Below are positions 12,253 through 23,721 of a DNA stretch of 64,000 bases, one piece after another. Under the pieces are notes generated by a model. The model worked only from the letters and a program-made list of their open reading frames with translations. It searched no databases and was not told the origin of the DNA. Source of the DNA: Schistosoma haematobium (Eukaryota > Platyhelminthes > Trematoda > Strigeidida > Schistosomatidae); contig NC_067195.1 in the NCBI RefSeq assembly GCF_000699445.3, positions 63,794,591 to 63,858,590 on the forward strand. The letters are read 5' to 3'. Within the stretch, counting starts at the first letter, position 1; every line of letters begins with the position of its first letter. The translations under genes were made by a program, and so were the position numbers.

Positions 12253-12430
12253 GGCGAGACTATAATTTTTGAACGAATCAATCTGGTATACGATAACAGA
12301 TCTCGGATTTTAACGCGAAAGCCTTTCATGCATTCGTCTAAGTAAATTTCTGGCGTTATAGCTGGTGTCAGTTCGTGATGAAAACCCCATATATAATTCC
12401 TAACTAAGGCAATTTTTAACAATTATCGAG
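12253..12430 (+). mobile_element. Nested partial Merlin-type MITE
   Basis: It begins GGCGAGACTATAATTTTTGA and follows the left 170 bases of the short elements at 16338 and 27931, including the stretch around GGCGTTATAGCTGGTGTCAG. No matching right end is found before the transposase sequence resumes, so it is a truncated nested copy or part of a rearranged element. Confidence 0.65.
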
Positions 12431-12470
12431 AACCGGATAATAAACGCACCATTAACACTGGCTGCAGCCA

Positions 12471-12761
12471 GGTGCTACAATATATTTGGATGTTTGGAGA
12501 GCGTACAGACTCCTACATAGGCTTGGTTATGTGTATCGTGTCGTTATCCACAAGTAGCATTTTGTGTACTCAACAACCGAAGTGCACATAAACAATATTG
12601 AAACTATGTGGTCCAAGTTGAAAGAGTTCTTGAGACTTCATCATGGCTCCAGAGGCCGACTATTCTGTAGCTGTATGGATGATTTCCTCTACTACATGCA
12701 TTACAATTTTAGAACCTCCAAACCTCTTTCTAACCTTGACAAGTTTTTGAACCACGTATAA
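12471..12761 (+). pseudogene. Merlin (ISXO2-like) transposase, C-terminal fragment
   Basis: One frame of 97 codons is interrupted by a single TAG at 12555. It reads YLDVWRAY (the second catalytic Asp of the DDE triad in this family, near 12489), then LGYVYRVVIHK, and after the stop VHINNIETMWSKLK, which matches the N-x-I-E-x-x-W-x-x-K block holding the catalytic Glu. A C-terminal aromatic stretch ends at TAA after NHV. The N-terminal half with the first Asp is missing, apparently displaced by the nested MITE. It cannot encode an active enzyme. Assignment to the family rests on these motifs and on the terminal inverted repeats. Confidence 0.8.
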
Positions 12762-12904
12762 GAAGTGTATCCACTTTATTTCCTTGTTTTTTCATTATAT
12801 ATTTTTACTCTATACTGACTGTTTGCTGATTGGCTAATATTTCTCAAGGTCACTTGAGATTCGTTCAAAGGTTGTTCATAAATTAGAGTCTCGCCAAAAA
12901 TTGT

Positions 12905-13595
12905 TCTATTTTATTTTGAACCATGTTAACTTGATTAAGTTTTAAATCAAAACACTTCAAACTATAATTATTTAAGGCTAAAATAATAAATACAGATTCG
13001 AACAATAAATGGTATGAATCATAATTCACTTTAAATCAAAGAGGTTTTTTGTTTTGTAGCTATTTAATTCATCATAGTTTCATTATTGTGAAAAGATTTC
13101 AACGATAATAATATAATTAAGCTAATAACTTTATACATTTGTTTTAATGTATTAATTTTTTTTTATGACATTTCTTATAGATGACTGATTTGAAAACACA
13201 TAAACTTGTGTTTATATTCATTTCATAGTTAAATATGAATTAGATTGATAGAGATTAGAATCAATCATTCATAAAAGAAATTGTTTATGATGAGATTATC
13301 AATCTTAAATTTATCAATATAAAAATATAAAAAAAGAAATATTCTAAATTATTTGAAAAAGTAAGAAAAACATTTTATCCAAATATCTATCTTAACTTGT
13401 TGTGACACGTAAGTATAAATGTAACATACAACAAAAAAAGACTGGTTAAATGAACATCACCAAAAAAAAGGGTAAACAAACATTATGTAAGTTAGATCAA
13501 GTAAATAGTATTATTCAGTTAAATAAATCAAAAAACATCCAAGTACCCGAATACTAATTAGAAAGAATAGTCAGTGATGAAATTAAGTATCTAAT
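12905..13595. other. No gene seen
   Basis: AT-rich sequence with A-runs around 13320-13460. Confidence 0.5.
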
Positions 13596-13600
13596 AGTAG

Positions 13601-13879
13601 TGTGGTGTGTGCTACTTATATTGACAGAAGTAGTATATGATGTTAGTCGTAAACAGAAGGTCTGAAAGCAGAGAGACAAGAGGATCGAACAGTAAAGAAT
13701 GGAAACAGGATGCGATTTTTATGAAAATGCAAGAACAATGAAGTCTGAGTCATTTTGAGACGATCGATGGACATTTCGCAAATTAAGCATTTACTTTATG
13801 ATTGTTAGATTTTATTAACAAGTCTTGTAATTTTGTGTTAAATACATTCGATTATCCCCCCCCTGTTCTGTTCACTGCA
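13601..13879 (+). mobile_element. LTR-like dispersed repeat, family E (copy E1)
   Basis: It starts TGTGGTGTGTGCTAC and ends GTTCTGTTCACTGCA, so it has the TG...CA shape of an LTR. A related copy lies at 29012-29325. The 4-mer GTAG flanks it at 13597-13600 and 13880-13883, compatible with an LTR-type duplication. A C-run lies at 13857-13863. No open frame is supported. Confidence 0.6.
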
Positions 13880-13968
13880 GTAGGGACATTTAACAAATAT
13901 ATTACGATTCTTTACGAAACTTTATTTCAAGTTTGAACTGAATGAATAATATAATGTAGAAAAACAAT

Positions 13969-14203
13969 TCGTGAATTGGTTGAAGTTAGACATTAACACC
14001 GTTGGATACTGGCCAGGTCAGTGGTCCAGAATTTAAGTGTTCATGTGAGAAACCAAAGATCCTGAATTCAAGTCCCGCATTCTCGATTGTGGATGTGCAC
14101 TGCTAGAGGGTCCCGTACTAGGATGAAATGGCCATCCAGTGGTTCCAGGTTTTCCATAGTGGTTTAACTTTAATGGACTCATGATTTCAACCATTAAAAT
14201 AAT
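13969..14203 (+). repeat. Hammerhead SINE family A, copy A2
   Basis: It runs from the TTGAAGTTAGACATTAACAC lead through a decayed tRNA-like head to the shared 3' end at 14203. The hammerhead segment reads CTGCTAGAGGGTCCCGTACT and then GATGAAATGG, with core positions lost, so it is inactive. Confidence 0.85.
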
Positions 14204-14209
14204 ATTTGT

Positions 14210-16330
14210 TAAAGATGATATACGATATTTCAATGAAACATCAATCGATAAACAGGAATATATCATCTGTTAATCTTTTATTGAATACTGTTTAATTCAT
14301 ATGTATCAGCTTAGTATTGAACTAAGACATGAATAATCATTATATTGATTCGATGATACAGCTTTAGAATTACGACTTATGTAATCAGTTTCTATTTTTA
14401 TAAATCCATTTTCCTATAACAACATTCCTACTTGTTTAAACTCTAAAGATCAGCAACTACTCAATATTTGACTGAGATATTTGCTTTCTTTATTCACTAA
14501 CCAGTTTGAAAAAAAAAACATTGAAAGTATTTCATGATAATACTAGCACAGCGAATTAGTGTAAGATCTCTCATTAGTATTACAATGAAGTATAACTAAC
14601 AAACAATGTAATTTCTAATATTTTAGCTTGACAGTGTTTAATACAAATAACGGAGTGAGATTTATCAATTGTTAAATGATAGGAATACGTATTTTAAGAT
14701 ATTTTTAAACGTCAACGGGATGACTTTGAAAGGATGTTAAACAAAAACATCAAGTTTCGACAACCTGTACTTATCTTTTGCTGGTATGGCTTTAACATTA
14801 TTGATAATGGTTTCAGTATAATTTGACAATCGTGTTCAGTGGACCTTATTGTTAGTATGTCAGAAAATTCTTCATAGTGCATCTAGCGTCTGTCCAGAGT
14901 TTACTCTAAAGAGATTTCTATGGCCTTAATACCGGGTAAATAAGTTGGAAGGTTAATGTAAATGAACTCTATGAATGATGTACAGATAATGGCTAACGCT
15001 TTTACATATAACTTAAAGCAAAAAGGCCACTTGCTATTGTTAGTCTGTACTAACTAAACTGTGTACAGACATTTTTTTGATAAAGTTTCTTTAGTAATCA
15101 TTTTTGGACTGAATGGCTTTCGATTAAAGAAAAAGGAATTGAAACAAATTAGTTGAATCTAAAGGAATGCTATGTTGTAAACTAGTTTTGTATGGATGAC
15201 CTTAACTCTGCAGGATATAATATTGAACTGATCACATGAAGAAAGGAACATACACGGCACAAAAATAGGTCAAATAACATAGTATTAGGATGAATGGTAC
15301 TGTTTGATACATTTTAATTAAACTTTCAATATATTTTTTTTAATGTTATAATTTATTAACCTATTCGAATAGTTAGCTGTACTGTCAATCATTTTCACTG
15401 ACTAGAGAATATAATTGCGGTATTTTGTTTAATGCTTTTATTGAAAGTCTTTCTAAATAACATGTAGATTTATTCTATTTTACCGGTTATATTTTTATAA
15501 CAAAGTTAACCTAAATCTACTTATTGCATGTACTTGTAACTGATTTTCAACCTGATACAAAATTAAACTATTATACCTGACGTTGATAGTTAACTCACTC
15601 ATTATAGTATTATGTTGAAGAGCTAGTTATATGAAAAATCCTACTAGGTTTATTGACTAAATGGTTTGGATATTATTTATGTAGAGTATTATTTCTTGTT
15701 AAGGATTGAGACAAAATGATCCTATAAAGAGAAAGTATATACTTCTTACATGCATGTTTATATGCAGTAAATTAAACAACAGGAAACTATTCATGTTTTA
15801 TTCATTTTTTGATACAGATTAATGTATTCATATCAATCAGTCATTTTTATATACTCGGAAGATTACGTGTGAAATAATAAAATGTATAGAAGAAAGAAAC
15901 ATGAACTATTCAAAATACTGGTTTTATTTAACGAAACAAAGAAATTACAGGATTTTGTTTATTACATACAAGTATGTTTATTCATCGATGCTCATTTTAA
16001 CTTTACTCTTTTCGAATTTCACTCAACTTAAATGAGTATGCTGAAGTATATATTACCTAGCTAACAAATATTATAGTAGTCCGTACTTTCAAATATATAA
16101 GATAATAGAGATGGATTTTGTTCACAATGAGCTACTTATTAACACTTAACAGCTGACTATGAAGAAAACAATCTTTTGTTAAGTTTGCGTTTAAATATTT
16201 ATGAGTTTTAACAATGTTTCTACCGTCCTGATTGTTTAAACTTATTCTATGTATTATAAGTATCATGCTCTATTGTTTATTGTCAATGATTTAAATACAA
16301 ATATAGGTCATAAATAAAATTATTTTTCAC
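14210..16330. other. No gene seen
   Basis: About 2.1 kb of AT-rich sequence. No supported gene or repeat is recognised. Confidence 0.55.
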
Positions 16331-16337
16331 GAAATTC

Positions 16338-16599
16338 GGCAAGACTATAATTTATGGACAAACCAATCAGATATAACTGAGTCTCGACGTTTTGCACGAA
16401 ATTCATCCATACATTTGGCTAAATAAAGTTTTGGCGTTATAACTGATGTCAGTTCATGATAAAAACCCTAAATCTAGTTTTTAACCCTAACCATCAACTC
16501 TAAATGAGAATTCTAACTGTTCTAAAACCTTCAGTGGGCGTCCATTCTCAAGGTCACTTCAGTGTCGCTCATAGGTCGTCAATAAATGATAGTCTCACC
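16338..16599. mobile_element. Merlin-type MITE
   Basis: A 262-base element with ends GGCAAGACTATAATTTATGG and the complement of GGTGAGACTATCATTTATTG. It lacks any transposase. Flanking 8-mers no longer match, suggesting an old insertion. Internal CCCTAA-like runs (about 16465-16490) are part of the element. Confidence 0.75.
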
Positions 16600-16604
16600 G
16601 ATTT

Positions 16605-18665
16605 TCTTAGAAAGTACATTGTACAATAAACCGCTACATTTAAATAGTTAATAAACTTTGACTGAATCTTTTATGTAGTCTGGTTATAACTTATGGTTAA
16701 TTTAAAAGAAATATGCATTTGATTATCTGTTTAAGAATTATTTTGTAAACGATATGTTCTAAATTACAGAAGCTTCATACGTTTTAAGCAAAAGTTGAAT
16801 TCCTTTTTTCTCAATCAATGCTTAAATAAAATCAACAAGAACAATGTATTTCTCACACGACTAAGTAGAAAATTTCATATTTTGCCTATTTCAGTAAACC
16901 ATAGATAAATACCTGTCACAGAAACAAATATGGAAATTTTTACCTGGATAAAACTTTATGCTAGGACTGGTGATACTATTAAGGTTGTTAAGCTAGAATT
17001 CATGAATCATTATTTGAATGTGTTGCTCAGTGTTTAAGTGTCATTCACTTTAGACATTACATCACTGCTTAATATTTGAAATATGCTTAATGATCAGTTG
17101 TGACTATCATTTTAAAAGTCTAGTCAATGTATATGAAATTCATTCATTCATGAACAATGATAACAGATAAAACTACACAAAATAATAAATGTACTTTTTA
17201 ATGTTTTCATAGGATTATTGAAAAGTGTTATGTTTAAATGAAGAGTTAATATTACGCTAGAATTATTTGGGGAAATAGAGTAAATTACTTTTAATGCTCC
17301 TGATTTATCTACCATTCTATTAGATTGGATTAAATGTGATAAGAAAGTACTATGTTACGACTTAGTATCGTCTTTCTGAACTCTGGAGAGTGGTCCTTAT
17401 TAAGTAGCCGGTTAATTTGACTAGTATTATTTCTAATATCACAATCTACATCGGAATATTTATATCAATTAGTTCACATTGATTTATGAAAGCTTTGTAA
17501 TTCATTATTTACTCGGGTAAATGTAACAAATCGACTAAGAATGATATACCTTAATTGCATCAAGTTTTCTCATCACGAATGTGCTTAATCTATAATGATT
17601 TTTAAGCCAGATAAAGTAGCATAAAACGTCCTGTTAACATCTCTAAGTTTATGTTCGTATAACTTTTTGAAATAGAGGTTGTTTCGAAAGATCCCTTACA
17701 CTAGAAGCCAATAGATTCTAATGGAATGACATGATTTTAAAAGCATTAGAGTTTATTGAAATATATCATCTTGAGAACGTTTGTGAATAAATATATTTAT
17801 GTAATGAACACGAAATCACAGACAGTGAAGATTCGTAGAGAACTTCATAATCGTATACCGAAGAAAAAAAATATAAATCAAAAGAATAATGAGCACAACT
17901 TCGTATCAGTGCTTATACTGAAGTTAGATCTTTCTCATTGAAAAAGGTGACTAAATTGAATTTTCATCCAGCAGTAGAATAAACTTATTTCCATCCAAAT
18001 TTACTTGTCATGGTTCAGTAGTCGTTAATTTATTTAACAACAACAACAGAAAAGGACTGTACAAGTTATTACGTAAAACCGACTAACACATTAATTAGTT
18101 ATGTTATTTTTTATATTCACGAGTGAAATTTATGCCGAACACTTTCACAATATTTAAACAAATAATATGTTTTTTTTTAGAAATTTAAATCCAGTAGTCA
18201 ACAACTATTATGTCATAGATATTATTGTAAAGCAATAAATCATAAATTCTTTTCCTATATACCTTATTATTTTATAAATATTGTTACAACTGAATAAATT
18301 CTACACTCAATGGTAAATCTTTCAACAAAAAAGACATTTTTTTCTAGTTTGTTGTTATGTAACAGTTAGCTAGAATAGATTTTCCATGGAAATAATTTTC
18401 ACCTATAATCTTGTAAAATTTTGATGATGATATGTTATAGATGTCAATGAATGATTGGATGAATGGTTATTTCTACATTCATTTTCATGTTATCTAAACA
18501 TAAAAATAATTGTGCTTGTTATAGATTAAAAGATTTTGAAGCATGTGATTGAATGTTATGAAGAATATCCATGTTTATAAAATCGGATCATAATAAAATT
18601 TATTCATTATTTTCATTTCAGATCTTAACCAACTTAATCCTTTACATCTTTTATACACTTGAAAA
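16605..18665. other. No gene seen
   Basis: About 2 kb AT-rich. The 61-codon plus frame at 17756 has no motif and I do not support it. Confidence 0.55.
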
Positions 18666-18673
18666 GAAAATAG

Positions 18674-18900
18674 TTCATGGATTAGTTGAAGTTAGACATT
18701 AACATCGTTGGATACCAGCTGACTCATTGGTCTAGTGATTAAGCGCTCGCGCGCGAAACGGATAGGTTCTGAGTTCGAATTCTGCGAGGTGGGATCGTAA
18801 ATACCCACTGCTGAGAGGTACCAAAATAGGACAAAACGGCCGTCTAATGTTTCCAGGTGGCCTGACTTCAAGTGACCCATGATCTCAACTATTAAAAATA
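18674..18900 (+). repeat. Hammerhead SINE family A, copy A3
   Basis: The tRNA-like head is clear: A box TTGGTCTAGTGATTAAG near 18729-18745 and B box GAGTTCGAATTC near 18770. The hammerhead segment keeps CTGAGAGGTACC and has GACAAAAC for GACGAAAC, so the G of the GAAAC box is mutated. It ends in GATCTCAACTATTAAAAATA. Confidence 0.85.
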
Positions 18901-18904
18901 CTTT

Positions 18905-19440
18905 TATTTATAAACTTAGTCATTAATAGTGGGATGGCTTCTACTATTTTTATTTCTAGTCTAATATCTTAATAGAGTATTCTTTAGCACAAATTGAAAT
19001 TAACAAAATAACTAGGTATGTATTACTTTGTTTTTCTATTGCTTCTTACACAGAGAGCAATCAATAAGATTCATCAAATAAACTAATATAAGGTGATTAA
19101 ATGATACCCTTTATGAACTGTCACTATGTCCAAAGATGTTTACACATTAAGGTGATTTAATTAAACAGTATATTTGTTTAATAAAACATATGATTCTTAA
19201 GAGTTAAAACATTTACTCATAATTTATTTAGATAACTTAAATCATATTTGGTTTATTTCTGTCAACTTCGAAACTATATTTAAGGTTTTATGTGTTCGAA
19301 TAGTTTGAAAAGCAAGTTTTTTCTCTAACTGTTATGTTAGTTCAATTAATTTGATTGAATTAATAATAAACTATGGTATTTGTTATGTGATTTTGTGGTG
19401 CAAAGAAGTTTGTTATCTTTTATACTTCAGACAGTATATA
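18905..19440. other. No gene seen
   Basis: AT-rich spacer between copy A3 and the LTR at 19444; no coding sequence, RNA gene or named repeat is supported. Confidence 0.5.
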
Positions 19441-19443
19441 AGT

Positions 19444-19911
19444 TGTTTTAGTGGCCCGAGATATATTGCATGAATAATTACTGTCGAAATATACACATCG
19501 TCAATTCTCGTTTATAATCATCAACTTAAATCGTGTTAGTGAATAACGGAATTAAATAAGTCCAATACGAGCATGGATTTTGAATATGTATATTTTGTAC
19601 ATCCTTTGATCTGGACAGACAGAGGTACGAAGCGAAGGAAGCAAAGCGGAGCGAAATAACGCACAGTGGAGAAGGCGTGTGAACCAACTTCATTTAATTA
19701 AGCGTTAATCAATATTTATAGTCATACAAAAATAAGTCACAGACATTTAATGAGCAGGATAACATGTACACACACGTTCATATAAAATCAGTCAGGGTTA
19801 ATAAATGAATAATTAACCAAGTCAAAACGTGACTCAAGAAGAATGAATAAATTGGTTTGTCCACTAGTTAGAATAAATAATGTAGGCTTAAATATAGTAA
19901 CTGACACTAAA
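19444..19911 (-). mobile_element. Solo LTR, family D (copy D2)
   Basis: On the minus strand it ends CCACTAAAACA at 19444, giving a clean CA terminus, and starts near 19911 (AGTGTCAGTTACTATATT). It aligns with D1, D3 and D4 over about 465 bases, including the block complementary to GGTACGAAGCGAAGGAAGC. Confidence 0.75.
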
Positions 19912-20185
19912 TTGTTTTCATATAGGAAATTTTAAAATGTCCTTATTGAGATATAAAATACGGTATACAAATGCTGTAGGTTTGGACATACAAACATAGA
20001 TCTACAAATAACAGACAAAAAACTATTCATCAAATATGTACTTATTTTTTGACGTCATTTAGTATATGATCAAATAATAACTATTTAAAACAATTCAACG
20101 TTGTTTTATTTAGTTACTACACTGTCAAATTTCTATATTCCTTTATAGAAGTATTGGATACAGAGCACAGAGCACGAAAATTAAT

Positions 20186-20866
20186 GTGGTAAAAAATCTA
20201 ATGAACAGAAGTACTAAGATTGTTACAGACAAGGAAGACCAACGAACCGAATTAAATAAAGTATTTTCTACTCTTAGGGATAACAACTACCCAAAAAGGT
20301 TTTTAAAAAAGATTATTAAAAATGAAAGAAAAACTAAACTAGAAAGTATACGAAAAGAATGGAAGTACACCGTAGTCATACCTTACCGGAGTGAAACATC
20401 AGAAGAAATCAAACGGATTCTAAACAAACATGATATAAGAGTGTATTTTAGAGCAAATAACACATTAAGATCGACATTAGTGAAAGTTAAGGACAAGTTA
20501 GCAAAGGAAGAACAACAGAACATTGTGTATGAGATTCACTGTCATGACTGTAATGCTACCTATGTTGGAGTAACATCCAGGCAATTAAATGTAAGATTGA
20601 AGGAACACAAACAATGCTTGAAAAATGTTCCAAAATCCTCGGTAGATTTAAAGAAACTTGAAAATAAGTCAGCGATAGCGTTACATGCGTTAGAAACAGG
20701 ACACAAGATTAATTTTGAAGGGACCAAAATACTTCAGAAAGGTTTTAACACCCATAAAGAAAGATTGACAGCAGAAGCTCTGCATATATGGGCGAACAAG
20801 AACAGCCTGAACCGAAAAGATGGTATTCAAATGGCAACTACCTGGCAAATTTCGTTTGACAAGTAA
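20186..20866 (+). CDS. Penelope-like retroelement ORF, C-terminal GIY-YIG endonuclease (partial)
   Basis: A 226-codon open frame; codon 1 is GTG and the frame stays open upstream to 20114, so it is the tail of a truncated polyprotein. Residues 1-60 resemble the linker after the RT domain of Penelope-like elements (KNLMNRSTKIVTDKEDQRTE). Residues 112-212 form the GIY-YIG endonuclease: Tyr115 and YVG at 126-128, Arg137 in VRLKEHK, catalytic Glu197 in LTAEALH, and Asn209. A putative zinc site is Cys119-x2-Cys122 with His167-x5-His173, as is typical of endonuclease-bearing Penelope-like elements. The domain would nick DNA to prime reverse transcription. The frame is uninterrupted here, unlike most mobile genes in the window, so the copy may be fairly young. 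It ends in TAA at 20864-20866. Confidence 0.85.
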   Translation: MVKNLMNRSTKIVTDKEDQRTELNKVFSTLRDNNYPKRFLKKIIKNERKTKLESIRKEWKYTVVIPYRSETSEEIKRILNKHDIRVYFRANNTLRSTLVKVKDKLAKEEQQNIVYEIHCHDCNATYVGVTSRQLNVRLKEHKQCLKNVPKSSVDLKKLENKSAIALHALETGHKINFEGTKILQKGFNTHKERLTAEALHIWANKNSLNRKDGIQMATTWQISFDK

Positions 20867-21264
20867 ATTTGGAACCTATATCTTGTTTAAACCTGTTTTT
20901 GATATCACATGCATCGTTATTATTATTGAAAGAACTGAATGAGTTTTTAAACAATACAATTTATGTTTTGACATGTACATCGATGTTTCATTATCAATTT
21001 TTCATCCTTGAACTTGAACTTTATTTATTCCTTCATATCAATCTCTCACACATACATACATACACACACACTCACACACATACGATTTGTTACTCAGTTA
21101 AGTATTTCCATGTAGTTGAGTTCATCACATGATTTGTAGTCAACTGACTCATTTTATCCTAATTTACAGAAAATCAACACCCAAATATGATTGGTTTAAC
21201 ACAGTATAATCCTGATTGTTAAAAGCTATATATTTCTTTGATAATTTTGATTTTGATTATTACC

Positions 21265-21298
21265 CTGAAGAAGTCCAGACAAGTTAGCTGGACGAGAC
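21265..21298 (+). ncRNA. Hammerhead-like motif at the Penelope-like 3' end
   Basis: CTGAAGA at 21265-21271 fits the CUGANGA box. GTCCAG (21273-21278) pairs perfectly with CTGGAC (21288-21293) as stem II, followed by GAGAC at 21294, one change from GAAAC. Hammerheads in Penelope-like elements are known. The A-to-G change in the second box should cripple this copy. A related tail at 41113-41122 retains GCGAAACGTT. Confidence 0.6.
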
Positions 21299-21434
21299 GT
21301 TGGAATTAGTTAAATTTCAATCGCTGAGAATATTTCAAATATAATTTTCACATATAATGACTTCTCTATACTCGGCGCTCAATTACTGTCAAACTATTCG
21401 TTCTAATCTTGACGAATATTCGTATAAAGTATTG

Positions 21435-22530
21435 GATACTGTTTTTGATCAGCAACTAATTGAAAAAAATGTCTTTAAATGATTTCATGTTGTGTGGTCC
21501 TTTCATTTTAGACTAACAAAATATATATACAAATAGTGTATGTTCATCAACAAGTTGGATATTGATTGGCTGTTTCAGGTTGATCACCAAATGTATAGCA
21601 AAACACCATACTGTATATATACTGATTCTAGTGGAGATTGTCTACAAAATCATACATTTTTATTAATTAGTAAGTTAATGGTAAGTGATATTTTGATTGC
21701 CAAGTGAATTATTGATTATTTTCATATTCAAATGTACTATGGAATCAACCATTAGAATAGACATCAATAGGATATCATATGGATAGGTGACTTCAATGTA
21801 CCAATTCTTTAAGACACTTACATATGTATACATTAGTGCAGTATTTCGTTGTGTTTTTTTTTAATTGATAAAATCTGTTATCAACTAGTTTATTTCACTA
21901 CTTATTTAATGCATAATACGTTCCAGTAATATGGAATAAATCATTGCCTGCTGTTTCTGTTTACATACAGTCCGTCATTTTCAAATTCAATTTCTTTAGA
22001 AAGCAAACTTGTTAAGTCAATGTAAATAGTCATTCAGATGATTACTATGCACATTATACCTGTTGTTATCGGCTTTTGTCATTGAAAGCATGCAATAGTA
22101 AACTGTAGATAAGCATTACATTCTATTAGAATACAATCAACTGAATATGTCAGCACTTTAGTATTATTGAAGATTTCGATAAAAAATTAATAAACCGTTC
22201 ATCGCTTTATAATAGGAGTGCTATTCAACAGGTTACTAAATTCTCATGTCAAAATGTAGATTTATTGAGCACTAAATCAACAGTGACTTATCAATTTAAT
22301 TTAAATATTAACAAAAGGAAAGCGCAACCGGCCAAAGGAACAGACAGTTTGGTCTTTAACTATCAATAACAAAATTTGGGTACATAATTTCAAACATATT
22401 GAACATTAAATGGATTGTTTATGTTAATTTAAAAAATACTGTTTTTGTTGTCATAGGACGTGGTTGATTGTGTAACGGTAACAGAATGAAATCAAATGAA
22501 AAGCTAACTAACAACATTAAAGAAGTTTTA
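21435..22530. other. No gene seen
   Basis: AT-rich DNA between the Penelope-like element and LTR D3. Confidence 0.5.
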
Positions 22531-22533
22531 CAT

Positions 22534-22992
22534 TGTAGGGGCTACTACTATGTCAAGTCCACGTAGGTTACTCTAGCCTTTGGACAGATCAATTCATTGG
22601 TTCTTCTCAAGCCACATTTTTACCCTGTCGCTTATTCACTTATTAATAATGACTGACTTTAATTTGATCGTATGTATGCTAATTACTTGCCCTAATCATT
22701 GTGTGTCTGTAACTTATTTTTGTTTGACTATAAATATCAATTCACGCTTGGCTAAATTGGGTTGTTTCGCTTGCCTTTTCCGCCACACGTTATTTTGGTT
22801 CGTTTCGCTTTCTGATCAACAATTTTACGAAGTATACGTATTTAAAAATTCATTCTCGTATTTAACATATTTAATTTAGTTATTCACTAACTCAAGTTAA
22901 GTCAACAATTACATGCAAAGATTGGCGATATATATTTCAATAACCAGCAGTAAACCATCTACCTGAAGTCATATCCAGGGCCACGATTAACA
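22534..22992 (+). mobile_element. Solo LTR, family D (copy D3)
   Basis: A 459-base copy from TGTAGGGGCTACT to CCACGATTAACA. It contains the TATA-like GACTATAAATATC near 22725 and shares the whole family D layout. No internal sequence is attached. Confidence 0.75.
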
Positions 22993-23075
22993 TTACTACT
23001 TCTTAAATGATTGTTAGAAAACTTTCACAGACAACACTGAATTCAAAACCTAGTGATTGAATATAAACGCTTCTT

Positions 23076-23276
23076 ATCAGTATAGGGGTTGTGGAGATTG
23101 TTAAGTTTTGATTGAGATCATGAACCGATTGAGACTAAAGTCCCTGGGTTCGAATCTGTGAGCGGGACCGTGGATGCGCACTGCTGAGGAGTCCCACAAT
23201 AGGACGAAACAGTCGTCCAGTGCTTCCGGGTTTTCAATAGTGGTCTAACATCAATCGGTTCATGATCTCAATCAAA
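23076..23276. mobile_element. Hammerhead SINE family A, fold-back copy A4 with 13-bp duplication
   Basis: The exact 13-mer ATAAACGCTTCTT flanks it at 23063-23075 and 23277-23289. The left end (GGGGTTGTGGAGATTG, then GATTGAGATCATGAACCGAT) is an inverted copy of the 3' end (ATCGGTTCATGATCTCAATC). Between them, in plus orientation, lie the B box GGTTCGAATC and a nearly intact hammerhead. The whole 201-base unit therefore inserted as one piece. Confidence 0.85.
23178..23223 (+). ncRNA. Hammerhead ribozyme, family A, core intact
   Basis: Stem I is GCACTG (23178-23183) with CAGTGC (23218-23223), perfect. The core box CTGAGGA is at 23184-23190. Stem II is GTCC (23191-23194) with GGAC (23202-23205). 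GAAAC follows at 23206-23210, and the cleavage triplet GTC is at 23215-23217. Stem III (CAG/TCG) is short and imperfect here; the family form is CGG/CCG. All usual catalytic positions are present, so slow self-cleavage after C23217 is plausible. Type I layout, as in Sm-alpha hammerheads. Confidence 0.8.
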
Positions 23277-23721
23277 ATAAACGCTTCTTTTTGAAACTAA
23301 AAAGTTAATTATTAATTGGATAATGTTTAGAATGAAATAAATAGTTTAGTAGGAAAACCAACTTAAATATGTGAAAAATTTTAATAAAATTAAATTTAAA
23401 AAAGTATCATTCATTGAATTTTAGCCTAAAATATGTAAATTACATGTATACTATGGAATGTGAAGTATTCGGTTAGATATAATCAAAAAGAAAATATCTC
23501 AGCAGTAATTTAATTAGTTCCATAATTAACAAAAAAATACTGGAAATACTGCAATTTCTAAAAAGTTTTTAACTAATTCACAAATCGGAAGGAAAAAAAC
23601 AAGTTTCCAATGTTACCTAGTAACTTTGATGAATCTCATTGATTTTGAGAATTCGGTTTTATTTACTTAAATTCTGAAGTTCTATCATTATACTATAACC
23701 TGTTTATATATTTTACTACTT

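Larger units (their letters stand above)
12101..12895 (+). mobile_element. Merlin-family DNA transposon, degraded
   Basis: Ends are inverted repeats: GGCGAAACTCTAATTTATGG at the left and the complement of GGCGAGACTCTAATTTATGA at the right, about 2 differences in 22 bases. The element is flanked by the exact 8-mer AAAAATTG at 12093-12100 and 12896-12903. Merlin transposons (described in schistosomes, with transposases like those of IS1016/ISXO2) make 8-9 bp duplications and have ends starting GG. Inside is a broken transposase (12471-12761) and a second, partial Merlin-type end at 12253. Shorter relatives lie at 16338-16599 and 27931-28219. Confidence 0.85.
20150..21430 (+). mobile_element. 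Penelope-like element, 5'-truncated
   Basis: It comprises the end of a Penelope-like polyprotein with GIY-YIG endonuclease (20186-20866), a roughly 400-base 3' region, and a hammerhead-like motif at 21265-21298. From about 21365 to 21425 the sequence is the reverse complement of a family end also present at 41025-41085, so the copy ends in an inverted piece of the same family. The reverse transcriptase domain is missing from this locus. Confidence 0.8.

Noticed and set aside
16465..16490. Interstitial telomere repeats (CCCTAA-like)
   Set aside because: Only two or three imperfect units, which belong to the Merlin-type MITE and recur in the copy at 28.07 kb.
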